From: Haliclystus octoradiatus
Taxonomy: Eukaryota; Cnidaria; Staurozoa; Stauromedusae; Haliclystidae
Assembly (NCBI GenBank): GCA_916610825.1
Contig: OU744448.1
Location: 30,278,107 to 30,342,106 of the forward strand
DNA length: 64,000 nucleotides
Reading direction: 5' to 3'
This document shows positions 1 through 11,215 of the stretch, piece after piece (position 1 is the stretch's first letter; each line of letters starts with the position of its first letter). Under the pieces are notes generated by a model that was not told where the DNA came from, searched no databases, and saw only the letters and a program-made list of their open reading frames with translations. A program made the position numbers and the translations under genes.

Positions 1-243
1 TTATTGTATTAATTAGCCAGAATGAATTATTTGAGTTGGATAAAACTGGTTTTCAAAAATGAGTGGTTTCAAAATATGTAGACTTAGGACTTATTTTGAA
101 TTAAATGGCATGAATTTCATATGAAATTAGCTTTAAAATACATAGATTATAAGTTTGGATAAAAAGTAAAGCTGAAGTATTTGAAAACCTATTGATTTTG
201 TATTGGCCTTTCTTATTATCACTTAGTTCAGTGTCTGTGTTAC

Positions 244-1487
244 CTTTTTAGATGGTACAGCTGCCTTTGAACGCCTACGTTTTGAACTAGGTTGAAATTC
301 TTCATCTGTATGATCACTTTCATCAGAGTACCCGCCTTCTTCATACAATATCATTTGTTCATCAGTGAAAGCTTCATCCTCATTTATGACTTCTTCTTTC
401 AGTTGACTTGTCTGAGGTGCTGACAGTTGTTCCTCGGCCATAAGAGGAATAGTTTCAGGAATCACAGGTTTGATATCTTCACTTGGAAGCTCTGCAACAT
501 CATTAAACATTAAGTTCATTGTACATTGTACATCTATAATACCTTGAAAGCATTAAATGTAAGTGCATAATTACATTGCCTATATTTTGATGAAGATAAG
601 CAAATATTTGCAATATTACTAAAACATTCTGGATAATACGCACATTGCATAATAGTTTTGATACAAATTATGTAATAGCTATGTTCATCAACTTCTAATT
701 TTTGGGTAACTTTTATATCAGATTACAGTCAAACCTGTTATAACGGTCACCTCTATACAGCGGCCACCTGTCTATAGTGGTCACTCTTGCAATGTCTAAA
801 ATAGAATTTTCTATTGAATCAAACCTGTATATAAAGGCCACATGTCTATGCTGTTATATACAGGTTTCACTGATATCTTTTTTGGTTTATAAGCAAATTT
901 AAAAAATACTTTTAGTTGGAAATTCACACATTCAAGCATAATGGTAGTCTGACAATTTAGGTTTAGTGTTCTAGAACATTCATAATTTTTATCTGAATTT
1001 GCTCTAGCCTTCTGGAAACTAGGATTGCAGGTTTCCCATTTTTGTCAGACCCTGCATTCGAATTGCCACAAGGCAAAAAAGCAGATAGAATATAAGTTAA
1101 AATCACTTAAAGAAACGGCTTGAAATTTGCTTAATGCATTTCGTCACATTTCGTTACGATTACACATTATTTTGAAAATTTACCTTCTTTTTGTTCTTCC
1201 AATTCTGGTTCTTCTGTTTTCGCTGTTTCTTCGTTATCGTTCCCAAAGAAATTTGGACGCTTTTTAATCCACCATCTTCTTGCCGGATAACTAAATAACT
1301 GGCCTTCTCTCTTTGGTAAGCAACGTTGTACACGACTAACAAAAATGTGACAATCCTGTTGAGCTACACCTGTTTGCCCATCAATGTAAGGTATTCTCAT
1401 CCGTCTTTCAACTAGCATTTTTGAATTGTACGCTGATACCTGTTCAGTGGCATCTCGATATTTACTAGATGATGTAGTAGTAGACAT
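244..1487 (-). CDS. dpf: DPF-family (d4/requiem) chromatin protein, 5' two coding exons, partial
   Basis: Two minus-strand exons are seen: 1487-1184 (start ATG at 1487; donor GTAAAT) and 491-244 (acceptor TTGCAG; donor GTAACA). They join in phase at a Glu codon and give 184 codons before the gene leaves the left edge. Residues 9-77 match the N-terminal Requiem/DPF domain: RIPYIDGQTGVAQ at 31-43 and QLFSYPARRWWIKKRP near 62-77 are hallmarks of DPF1/2/3. Exon 2 is acidic and ends in a basic KRRRSK stretch, as in the DPF linker before the C2H2 finger. The C2H2 finger and tandem PHD fingers that read acylated histone H3 would lie in exons outside the window. DPF proteins are accessory subunits of the BAF (SWI/SNF) remodelling complex. 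The gene is divergent from the neighbour starting at 2378. Which vertebrate paralogue it matches cannot be decided. Confidence 0.82.
726..872. mobile_element. MITE with CAGTSAAACCTGT ends, in DPF intron 1
   Basis: A 147-bp segment begins CAGTCAAACCTGT and ends ACAGGTTTCACTG, an imperfect 13-bp terminal inverted repeat. Inside are near-palindromic phrases (GGTCACC, CCACCTGTCTATAGTGG). A second, less complete copy lies at 11839-11990, so it is a dispersed family. No coding capacity. Confidence 0.6.
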
Positions 1488-2377
1488 TGTGTATGCTTTG
1501 ATAGAGATTAAAGAAAAAATGGTATCAAACTGAGTTGTTGCAATAAGTAAAGATGATGTGTAGGCCTAGTCCTGAAGATCGGAACTAATTTCGAAATGTC
1601 GACACCATCAATTATCTAGTCTAGTTCCTACAATACTTCAATTAATATGAAATAAAATTTCACTGGACTCTGGACAACCATAACGTTCGGGGTCGGGCTT
1701 AGCCACTGGCTAGCTAACTAGCTAGGTTACATTCTACTTGACTACTTTAAATAGGCCAACTTACTAATTAACAAGTCAAGCAAGCTGCAGCCTGCAAGGA
1801 AGGACGAGATTTCTTACTGTCCAGGGCCAAGTGCAAGATGTAGAATAACCATATACATATAAAACCAGCCAGTGATAAAGATTACTATTAATCGACAATC
1901 AACGCTGGCATCACATTGACTGAAGCAGTGAAGAGGGCAAGAAAAGTGAATAAAATTTTCCTGATCTGCAGATGTTAAATTAAAAATGTTGGTGATATTT
2001 TCATGGAGAAACCGTCATATCGTACCAGCCTCTTTATGCCAGCCTCCCTCGGTGTCACATTCGATCTCCGATTCTCCGATTTGGTTTTCGAAATTTGCAA
2101 TTTTTGCAACTTGCATTTATGGGAAGACTTCATAAAAATATAACAATTAATTATGTTTCTTACAACCTTACAGGTAATGAAAATACAGTCATTAAATATC
2201 ATAATGATTTATTTATTGTGAAAATATATTAAATTCTTGACTGGCTTAACTAAACTTAACATTTTGATTTGTAGGCCAATATTTGACTGCAGCAGCAGCT
2301 CAGGTCAGCTGAACGAAAATGGAATAAATTGTCTTCTAACGAATTAAAGATTAAATTTAATTGCTATATTTCAAGTG
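1488..2377. promoter_or_regulatory. Divergent intergenic region between the DPF-like gene and the zinc-ribbon gene
   Basis: The roughly 890-bp gap separates the start codons of two head-to-head genes, so it must hold both 5' UTRs and both promoters, possibly one bidirectional promoter. No TATA box or recognisable element family stands out. The assignment rests on gene arrangement only. Confidence 0.45.
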
Positions 2378-5300
2378 ATGGCCATGGACCAGGTTGATTT
2401 AGAAAGCATATTGCAATACAGAGAAGAGTGAGTTAGCTAGTGTTTGTTTAAATTCCACAAATTTGTCATATATGATAATAGAATTAACATAATATAGCAG
2501 CTGATCGATCCCAAACGGTCCAAACCTGTTATCTATATTTTTCGAGACTTTGTTTCAGTTGAGCTGTGACCTGTCCCCCAGACTGTAGTGAAGGGCAAAT
2601 GCAATCCCGAGATGATTTTTCTCAAAAGCGCTCCTGAGTAAATTTTGTGTCTATATGTTTTAGCAATAATTTTGCAAACTCTCGAATCATTTGACAATTG
2701 ATTCATTTCAAAAGTGATTTAGGATCTCATCGAAGAGTGCCCTTCTCTGCAGTCTGGCATGTCCCTATGATTTAGATTAAGAAATGTAGAAAATTTGCTC
2801 TTGGGAAAATCTGATTCATCAATTCAATCTGGATAACCTAAAATCTGGTTCTTTTACCATCTGAGCTAATCCTCCTTTGATAATGGTAGAGAACTTAGAA
2901 TAAGGAATGTTAGCATGTCAACCTGAAGTCAAATAATTACGCTAATGTTTTCATCATCTTGCAAAGGAAATTAAATTGTATATGCCACATATTGTGCGCC
3001 AATTGTGTTTAACTACATTTTACACTTTGTATTTTTATTAACAGTGATGATATAGTTGACAACATTAAAGGAGTGAAATTTAGAGGAAAATTTAGAATTT
3101 CAAAAGATGGATCTTGTCCACGTTGTAAATGCAAAAATAACAAATTTATCATCTTGGATTTGTAAGTGCTGTGCTTATATTTAATTGATAATTTGAAAGC
3201 ATAAAGTTGCATAATACGAGAGAGCAGATGATGTCATAGATGGCCAATGCATTAATTTTAATTGTTTACGCAGTTTTTATAATGCGGCCATCAAAGATGT
3301 TCAAATCCGACCTGAGTCCAAACCTGATCAAATCGAGTCAGATTCAGGTTCATATTTTAGAGACCAGAGCCATCTATTTACAAGAGTTGGGACTCGCTTT
3401 CATGTGATTTTTAGACGTCATCTTTGATCTCTCGGAAACAAGTTCTCATTTCAAGTGAAACGCATGAAAAGAAGACTTTTATCAGTGAAATCAAACATGG
3501 GCTATTAAATTAATAATGGTTGTATTAATGGACGTAATAGTAATCGAAATAAAGGTATTGTTTACTATTCCAACTGGGGACAAGAACTAGAAAAAAAAGG
3601 TTTTCGACGGCAAAGAATAAGCGTTAGAGCGTAAGATGTAATCCAAAAACTCCTTTTCCATTTAGCAATTCCAATAGCATTGATCTGTATTTACTCCCGA
3701 GCAGCATGCTGATGATGTCGATATCACAGTATACAGTGAAGTAGAACTAGATTTCTATGCTAATCTAGTCAGCCAGCAAATAAAAATGGGGAAAGACATC
3801 TATTAAATGGTTATATTACTCTTGTGAAACGATTGCTAGCTATTTCAGACAGTGCCAAAATGGCTGAAAAAAACACGACATTTTCTTGCACACGTGAACT
3901 GTTGAAAGCATGCTTGGGTCCAGGCCAATAAGATCAAAATTGGCATGACTGTCCCAACTCTTGTAAGTAGATGGCTCTGAGAATGTCAATTAGCCCAACT
4001 TATAAAAGAGATAATTGTATATCATCAACGATTTCAACGATTTGAAAAAGAATCTCGCCATGCATCTGAAATTGTATCAATCAAGCGTCGATAGATTTAT
4101 AAGTGCTACTTTAAATTATGTTGGCCAAATGTACGTCTATTGGATGTTTACATGTTTTTTGGGGATTTGAAGCAAAAGCAAAATATGTCGGATTAGTTCG
4201 GATTAATTTAGAAAATTTAATTTTGGATCGGATCAGGTTATATTTATGATTATTGCTTCAGATTGGATCCGGATCACTATCGCATGCGTACCCGTGATCA
4301 AGTTTCTGTAAATCCAATCCGACGCACACCTTTAGCAAACAGGGTCTGAGAGAAAGTTTTATCTTCCATAATAGTTTACACCAACGAGGAACTTCCAGAT
4401 CGAAATAAGAAATACGCCATTAAAATTTTCAGACTTAATAAATCATATACAAACTTATCTTTTTTAACTTATTTCATTTTTCAACGGTTTTCACACTTTA
4501 AAACTATGTGAGGCTATGGTACAAAAATTAAGGAAACTGAATTTTTTGTAATCCTTCCAAAACCAACCGAAATAAGGTCCAAACATCACAGATTTAATCT
4601 TTGCGGGCCCTTGAGGCGACACCAGCAAGCTGTAATTGAGAGTTTCAAGTTTTCAGTTACTTAAAATGTATGATTCAAAAAATGAGAATAGACCATGAAG
4701 TAAGCTACATCCAATGGAGACATGATCCCTAATAGTATATTGAATAAGCATGAGACTGGTCAATGTTAAACATGAAAATTTGAAAGTTGAATTGTATTCT
4801 CGATTTTAGGGAGAAGCCATACATTTTTTGAACTCAAGGTTTGAACTATGATTTTCTTACCCACTAGAACAATAAAATCAAGAATGCAATTTTTTACAAG
4901 TGGTTGGTGATTGGTCAAATTATTTTTGGACCAGTCTAGTTTAAGCATTAGCTAATTTCAATATTACTTTTCAAAACTTTTTAATAATTCATTTCTAGCC
5001 TATTTCCAACGGATGAAATGCCATATATTCTTGACGTCTTGTTGAAGCAAGAAAAAGCAGTAACATGGTCTAGTCAAGATTCGAGTAAATGCAAGGTAGA
5101 AATGGATTGTGTGTTTTTATTACAAAATAAATTTGTTGTTTGATGTCCAAACTAAAATTGCATTTATTCAGCTCTGTTAATGCGGAGAAACTGTAAAAAT
5201 GGGACAGTTAAATATGTATAGGTTGGATTCAATGTAATATTGCTGATTTGATTGAGCATAAAATTTTATTTAAATTGTATTGTGTGTAAGAAGAGTATTT

Positions 5301-8300
5301 CATAAAATGTGACCTCAGATTGCTTGTGTATACTACCGGTAGTATAGTAGTTATAGTGCGGTCTAAGTGTAATGGCTGGAGCGTTGGACCACAGCCCGTA
5401 GGGTCTTGGGTTCAATCCCTGGCTGGAGCACTGTTGCTTGGCGTCAGGAAGAGCATCCGGCTATTAAAAGCACACAAGCTTGAAATACTAACAAAATAGC
5501 CTGCCACCCCGGTAAAAAAAGGCTGCAATCTTGCCAACCCAACTTGTGGATAAATGATAAATTGAAAACAAATCCAAAATATGAAGGCATGATTGTCTTT
5601 GCCTCTGTGTTGCTTGTTTTCAACACTTCCGTGATGTGGTAAATGAAATGCAGACAGGTATTATGTAACTCTTATTCAAGAATTCCACACACTTTCAAAG
5701 CTCAGTGTTGAATGAAGGAAACGTTACAATAACCATGTTTCAAAGTTCTACATTGGCATAAGATAATTTTATCAATTATGGATTTCTATTTATACTGTGC
5801 ATCATATTTTGAAAATTGACAACATTTGACATTGGTATACATGATTTTGAAGGAACATTTGAAATTTTTATAGAAGGTTATTATTTAAATGAAAATGCTC
5901 AACAACCCATGCTCATTGATTTGTCTAACTTTTTGGACTGATGTCCAACAGGAAGCACCAACATTTTTATGTGGGGGACGATGCCCCTCAATTCCAAGGA
6001 TTGGTGGTTTTAATGTCAACTGGAAGTTTGTGGATTTAGAGACACTTTATTTTCCTGAACTTGTAACTCAAGAAGATTCTGAGAAAAAAGTTCTTGATTC
6101 TCTACCAAAAGTTGTAAAAATGGAGGAGAAAGCTTCGAAACTTGTTGGTCTCCTCCCCAAAGTGAAGGTAAAGTCTCTCCATATCGTGTCATGTATATTT
6201 ATCGCTAGATCATTTTATTAATTAAATTGATTGCTATTTATATTGTGCATCATATTTTGAAAATTGACACAAAATCATTTAAATAAATTTTATTTAATTT
6301 TTCAGACTGGCTCTGGTCGTGAAATGTACCAAGGTTTGGATTATACTGGGGAATCATCATCAAATCATTATATCTTACCGGTAAATGTTTATTGTCGAAT
6401 GTTTACTTTTCAATATATTTTATTAAACAGTTGTTTTAGAGGGTGATCAAACTTTGAAGAAAGTTGAATCAGCGGATGAAAGCGAAGGAGACATGTCCAT
6501 TGATGATGAGGATATTGATGATAATAATGGTGATGAGAAAGATGCAGAGATTGATGAAACCATGGAAACTGATTGTTTTGATCCTTCTGAGATTGATTTC
6601 TGTCACTATAGTAAACTTGCAAAATGGACTGTTTTAGACGAGGAAGTCTTTGAAAAGGAAGAATATGGTAATGATGTTTAATTGTGTTTGATTTTGGATA
6701 ATTAATGTGTATTGACGCTTTTGCTAGAGTGAAATTCAAACTTATCTGCGCTAACCGTTGCATTTATTGGAAGCTAATCAAGCTATTGAACAAAGGTTGA
6801 ACATATCTTCGATTTTGGAATGCCGAAACTAATTCGCGGATATGTTTTATGTTGTGTATTTGTCAAATAAATTTAACAGGCAAAATCAAGTAGCAAGTTT
6901 ACACTTTTAAGTAAAAATTTTAAAATTTTAAAATTTTAAGTACATGAGTTGGCAGATGGAGCTGATACAACTTTGTCAGTTAAATTATTCCATATTGGAA
7001 TTATGAGTTGAGCGAAAAAATACGTTTGGCAGTCTTGTTGTTGACTATGACCACGTTTAAAAATTGTTGTATTCGCATCTAATGCTGGCACTTCTTTCAT
7101 AATTCATTATTGTTTTGAAACATTATTACAATTGATTTTTTCTTGTGCTGCAATAGCACTTAATTAAAAAAATAATTATAATGACTATTGATTGCTGTAT
7201 ATTAAACTTTTTGTAACTTGTTTCAGATTCTTCACAAACTGATGTTGGTATTTTGACAATGCTTGCGTTGGAAGGAGCAAAAGTAGACTGGGCAGAAGGC
7301 AATCTGAAATTTTATGATGAAACAACAACCCCCGATTTACCCACAGAAGATGCTAGTACTGCAGAATTAATAAAACAACAACAAACACCAATAGATAACG
7401 ATAAAGATGTTACAAACAAATTAGCTAAAACCTTAGCCGCCACCACTAAAGTCAAACAACTCAAGCCTATCAAATCCATTGCTAGCAATAATGGTAAAAA
7501 AGCAAAATTTCCTGTTTCGAAAGATGGTACCTGTCCGTACTGCAAATCGGATGATGTTGTCTACATCATTTTAATGTACAAAGACAGCAAGCCAGATGAT
7601 CTCCCTCCTATATTACGCAAACTGATACAGAAGGGAGTTGCTATGCAGTTGAAGAAAGGTTGGTTGAGATACAAAGAATTAAAATAGAATAAACATTTTA
7701 TTCAATGTATTGTTTAATTACTGTTTATTTTAATGATATGAATGATGTTTTTTGTTTATGATGTAAGCATGTAGTTTTTTATGAACAGAGTGGATGTCAA
7801 TCTTGTACTATTTTTAAAAGATTGTATGAACTTGTATATCAGACTTTCAGGTAAGCAATATCTATTTATTATTATCACCAACTTTGTTATTATTCAAAGA
7901 ATAAATTTTTGAAATTATATTTATTCTCTTATGCCCTTAATTTTAAATAACATTTCTTTCTTTTTATTCTAGATGTTTTTTTTTATTGACGTTGCAATAG
8001 CCTACTTGTAAAATATAGATCCATCGCATATGATACTAAAAATTTTATTTCAAAGCGGATTTTAAAATTTTAAGGCATTTTGATGTGCTTTAGTATTAGC
8101 TAATAATATCTGTTGCTTCATTTTGTTTGTCCATTTTCTCTTACACTAGGTGATACTGAGCCACCTTCTTTTCAATGTCAAACTTGTTCGTATGGTTTTA
8201 ATCTTGATTGGTCAAATGCATCATTGGAATCTATATTCTCTGTATCTACTAAAGATGGCATCGCATCACCTCCACCTTCGCTAAATTCAAATATTCCCCT

Positions 8301-10426
8301 TGCTAAGATTCTTCCTGAGATACCACCGCCATCACTACCATTTCCACCGGCATTTCCTCCGCCATTCCCTGGGCCGTAAGTTGTTTAAATTTTCAAATTT
8401 GTAATACAGTGCAGACATGAGAATACTCAGACTTTTACCGGATTTCAGAATATTGTGGGCCTTGTGAAACTCTAGTTATTGCTTTTTGCCATTAAAATCG
8501 ATTAAAATTTATCAAAGTATCCTAGATTTCAGACTATTTTTAAAATTTGAATTCTCGCGTGTGATAGTTATAACAGCAAGCTATAAGAGGGAAATAAATT
8601 GTCCACCATAGCAGGCAGTGTTTACTTTGGATGCAGGGTTAATTTGATAGAAAATATTATTTTGGACATTGCAAAAACATTCCAACTGATTCTGAGTTGA
8701 GTCATTGAGTGTTATTCAACAAGAGTACTGAACACTTATTCAACAAGAGTATAAGTTTGAAGACCATCTGTTGAGAATCAACAATATCATAGGCAGGGTC
8801 GAGGGTCCGACAAAAGTGGGATCCTGGGATCCTAGATCCCTTAAGGCTAGACAAAATTCAGAAGAAAATAGATGGTTTTAATGATTTTCTGGTCAAACCT
8901 CAACAAGAAAATTCAGAAGAAAAAGTTGAAATGCCCCTAGGATTCCAGAAGGCTGAACCTTTTGTCAAACCCTGATCGTAGGGTCCCGTCAATTCTCAGC
9001 ACATCGTATGAGGGATGGCACTGGCAAAATTGGATATCTCCCACTATTCATTTTCAAAAATAAGTAAAATTCTTAAGCATTATTATCATCAGGTCTGAGA
9101 CATTAACATACAGTGTCAAATTTATTAGGCCTTATCAAAGCTTTATGCTTGCATTTTAAAATCGATTTTATTTTGACGTCAAGTCTACAATCTCTGTGAC
9201 ACGCAGCTCATCTTTCTCCACACTCTACTTTCTTATTTAAATTAATGTCTGATGTTGAATTTATTTTTTATTTCTAGAATGATAGTGCCTCCACCGATAC
9301 CAAACTTTAACAATCCCATATCTATACCGCCTCCACCTTTTCCAAACCAACAACCATGGATAAATCCTGGAATGCCCCCACCTATGCAACAACCATGTTG
9401 GAGAGAACCATTCTTCCCGCCATTTAATCTGCCTCCACCAGAACAAAGACCTTTCATGCGTGGGAAATGGTTCCCTCCGCCTAAGCCATTGAACTTTAAT
9501 AATCCACCGTCGACACGACCTTTCATACCAGTAAGTTTACTAAGCCAAACAATGACTATAGATCTGTTTATTACTATCAAACATGATGCTATTGACCAGG
9601 TATCTCGATATTCTCTATATTGTTCATAGTACTTCATAATAAAAGTTATATCACCTAGTTATAACCTACGGATCAGAGTTCATACTAATGTCTGGCCAAA
9701 GGACCTTCTTGAATCCCAATCCATTTTCAAGCATTTTGTTCTTAAACATTTTCTGATATAAAATTTGGCCTATATAATCAGAAAAATGGTAGCTGGGATC
9801 ATTACAAAAGATCAAAATGACCTATCACAGCTTAGCATGTACGACCTTAGGTGGTGATTGGTCTATTTTCTAACTTATGGAATTATTTGTGACGTATTTG
9901 TTATTATTTGGAATTATGAGTGATTGAAAAGACGTTAAAAATTATTTGCACGTCGCTAGGCAGATCGTTTCACATGTAGCTTACACTCGTTTTGCTCAAG
10001 TGGTCTATTGTATTCTGTTTATAAAATAGATGACACAATGTTGGAGTGCATCATTTCATTCGCTGAAGTTTCACAAGGCCCTGATGTAGAGTAGCGGAAT
10101 AGTGGGTTGTGTGGAGCTAGGCTAGGAGAGCGCTGTTGCTTTGTTATGTAGACAACTGGTTACGGGGATATGTTGAACTGGTGCCCTAACAGACAAGGTA
10201 AAAGTCCCATAGGTTGATACTCCCAGCCAATAATTGGAACCTTTTGACCACTCATTGTCTTCTACTGTTCCTGTTTTTAAATGTTGTTTTGTATCTCTAT
10301 CGTATTTTGTTTCTTCTGTAGGTTGAAAAAGTTGAAATTAAAATAAAAACAAAAGCAGAACCAACAGAAGAACTTATGGCTGCACCCGGTGCAGGAGAAA
10401 ATGCTGAAATTGATTTCGTATTATAA
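2378..10426 (+). CDS. Unrecognised protein with two zinc-ribbon-like modules and a proline-rich tail (10 exons)
   Basis: Exons, all phase-compatible with GT/AG borders: 2378-2427, 3045-3161, 4999-5095, 5952-6167, 6306-6380, 6442-6667, 7227-7658, 8150-8375, 9278-9530, 10322-10426; 598 aa, stop TAA at 10424. Residues 33-110 hold SKDGSCPRCK, then a CGGRC cluster (Cys 41, 44, 95, 99) and a following FNVNW. Residues 358-425 repeat the plan: SKDGTCPYCK, then CQTC (Cys 363, 366, 414, 417) and FNLDW. Both look like split zinc ribbons, so the protein probably arose by internal duplication. Residues 186-260 are strongly acidic and 445-564 are rich in PPP, with PPPPFP-type runs typical of disordered or SH3/WW-binding tails. 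I do not recognise the family; a nuclear role is only a guess from composition. The joins 6380/6442 and 7658/8150 (donor GTTGGT) are the weakest. Confidence 0.72.
3365..3982. mobile_element. Inverted-repeat MITE, zinc-ribbon gene intron 2
   Basis: The ends are CAGAGCCATCTATTTACAAG followed by AGTTGGGAC (from 3365) and the matching inverse GTCCCAACTCTTGTAAGTAG followed by ATGGCTCTG (3950-3979), with one mismatch in about 29 bp. No coding frame. The surrounding intron (3162-4998) is otherwise unremarkable. Confidence 0.6.
5360..5640 (+). mobile_element. tRNA-derived SINE copy, zinc-ribbon gene intron 3
   Basis: A tRNA-like head contains the pol III B box GGTTCAATCC near 5410 and a degenerate A box (TAATGGCTGGAGC) upstream. 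It is followed by a body with GAAGAGCATCCGGCTATTAA. It differs from the other SINE family in the window. It cannot fold as a standard tRNA, so it is not a tRNA gene. Confidence 0.55.
7227..7687 (+). CDS. Alternative terminal exon (read-through isoform) of the zinc-ribbon gene
   Basis: If the weak donor at 7659 (GTTGGT) is skipped, the frame continues nine codons (GWLRYKELK) to TAG at 7685-7687, and AATAAA follows at 7688-7693. This would give a shorter protein of about 413 aa with only the first half of the second zinc-ribbon module and no proline-rich tail. It could instead be plain intron sequence. Confidence 0.4.
8790..8980. mobile_element. MITE with CAGGGTCCGACAAAA ends (copy 1)
   Basis: The left end reads GGGTCCGACAAAAGTGGGAT and the right end CCTTTTGTCAAACCCTG, an inverted pair, with TTGAAATGCCCCTAGGATTC inside. 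Other copies lie near 38067, 47508, 50490 and 58510. Sits in intron 8 of the zinc-ribbon gene (8376-9277). Confidence 0.6.
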
Positions 10427-10607
10427 AACTAGAAAATTTTAATTTTTTTATCAAAAATGATAATTTTAATCTCAATGGTGTTTAATCTGTCATCTGTCAG
10501 GACTTTTAATCAGCCTATTGTTAATTGCAAACAAATAACATGGGATTTTTATCAAAAATGTATATAATGATATTGTTACATTCAATTGTTACGTTAATGC
10601 CTATAAA

Positions 10608-10613
10608 AATAAA
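10608..10613 (+). terminator. Poly(A) signal of the zinc-ribbon gene
   Basis: AATAAA about 180 nt downstream of the stop at 10426, before the foldback element that begins at 10681. Confidence 0.5.
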
Positions 10614-10664
10614 ATAGAAATTACATAATGAAAATAATGAAACTTATTTACTTCTATTTAATAT

Positions 10665-11056
10665 GATTTCATAAGGCAATCTACAATCTGTGTAGTAGAA
10701 AAAATCAATCATATATGGACACTTTGACTAGAAGATAATTATTGGAAATAGTCTAGAATTATTCAACATCATATTCTGAACAAATTAGAGTCAAAAAGTA
10801 TTTTTAAAATGTTCACTGGAACTAGTTCCATGCTCATATTGGTAAAACTCAGATGCAAATAAAAAGAGCCTGGAACTAGTTGCGGTGCACATTTTAAAAT
10901 ATTTTTTGACTTTAATTTGTTCAGAATTTCATGTTGAATAATTCTAGACTATTTCCAATAACTATCTTCTAGTCAAAGTGTCGATATGATTGATTGATTT
11001 TTACTATGAGATTATACTACTACACAGATTGTAGATTTGCGATTTCATAAGACAAT
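10665..11056. mobile_element. Foldback MITE flanked by 16-bp direct repeats
   Basis: The 360-bp body (10681-11040) is a long imperfect palindrome: the left half has CTACAATCTGTGTAGTAG, GACACTTTGACTAGAAGATA and GGAACTAGTTCC, and the right half carries the inverse of each. GATTTCATAAG.CAAT occurs on both sides (10665-10680 and 11041-11056), which looks like a target-site duplication. It fills the gap between two convergent genes. Confidence 0.75.
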
Positions 11057-11215
11057 TTTAAGTCGTTGTATATATTCAAGATGCCATGATTAGCAAGTTA
11101 AAAACTCATTTTTGTAAAACATGTCATCATTTTGGAAGTATAATAATGTCATCATTATATGAGGCTAATCGTGTTTTGATGTGAATAAATGTTTCAAATT
11201 TACAAAAATTACTTG

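Noticed and set aside
9242-9637. 131-codon Gly-rich frame on the minus strand
   Set aside because: Reverse shadow of the proline-rich exon at 9278-9530.
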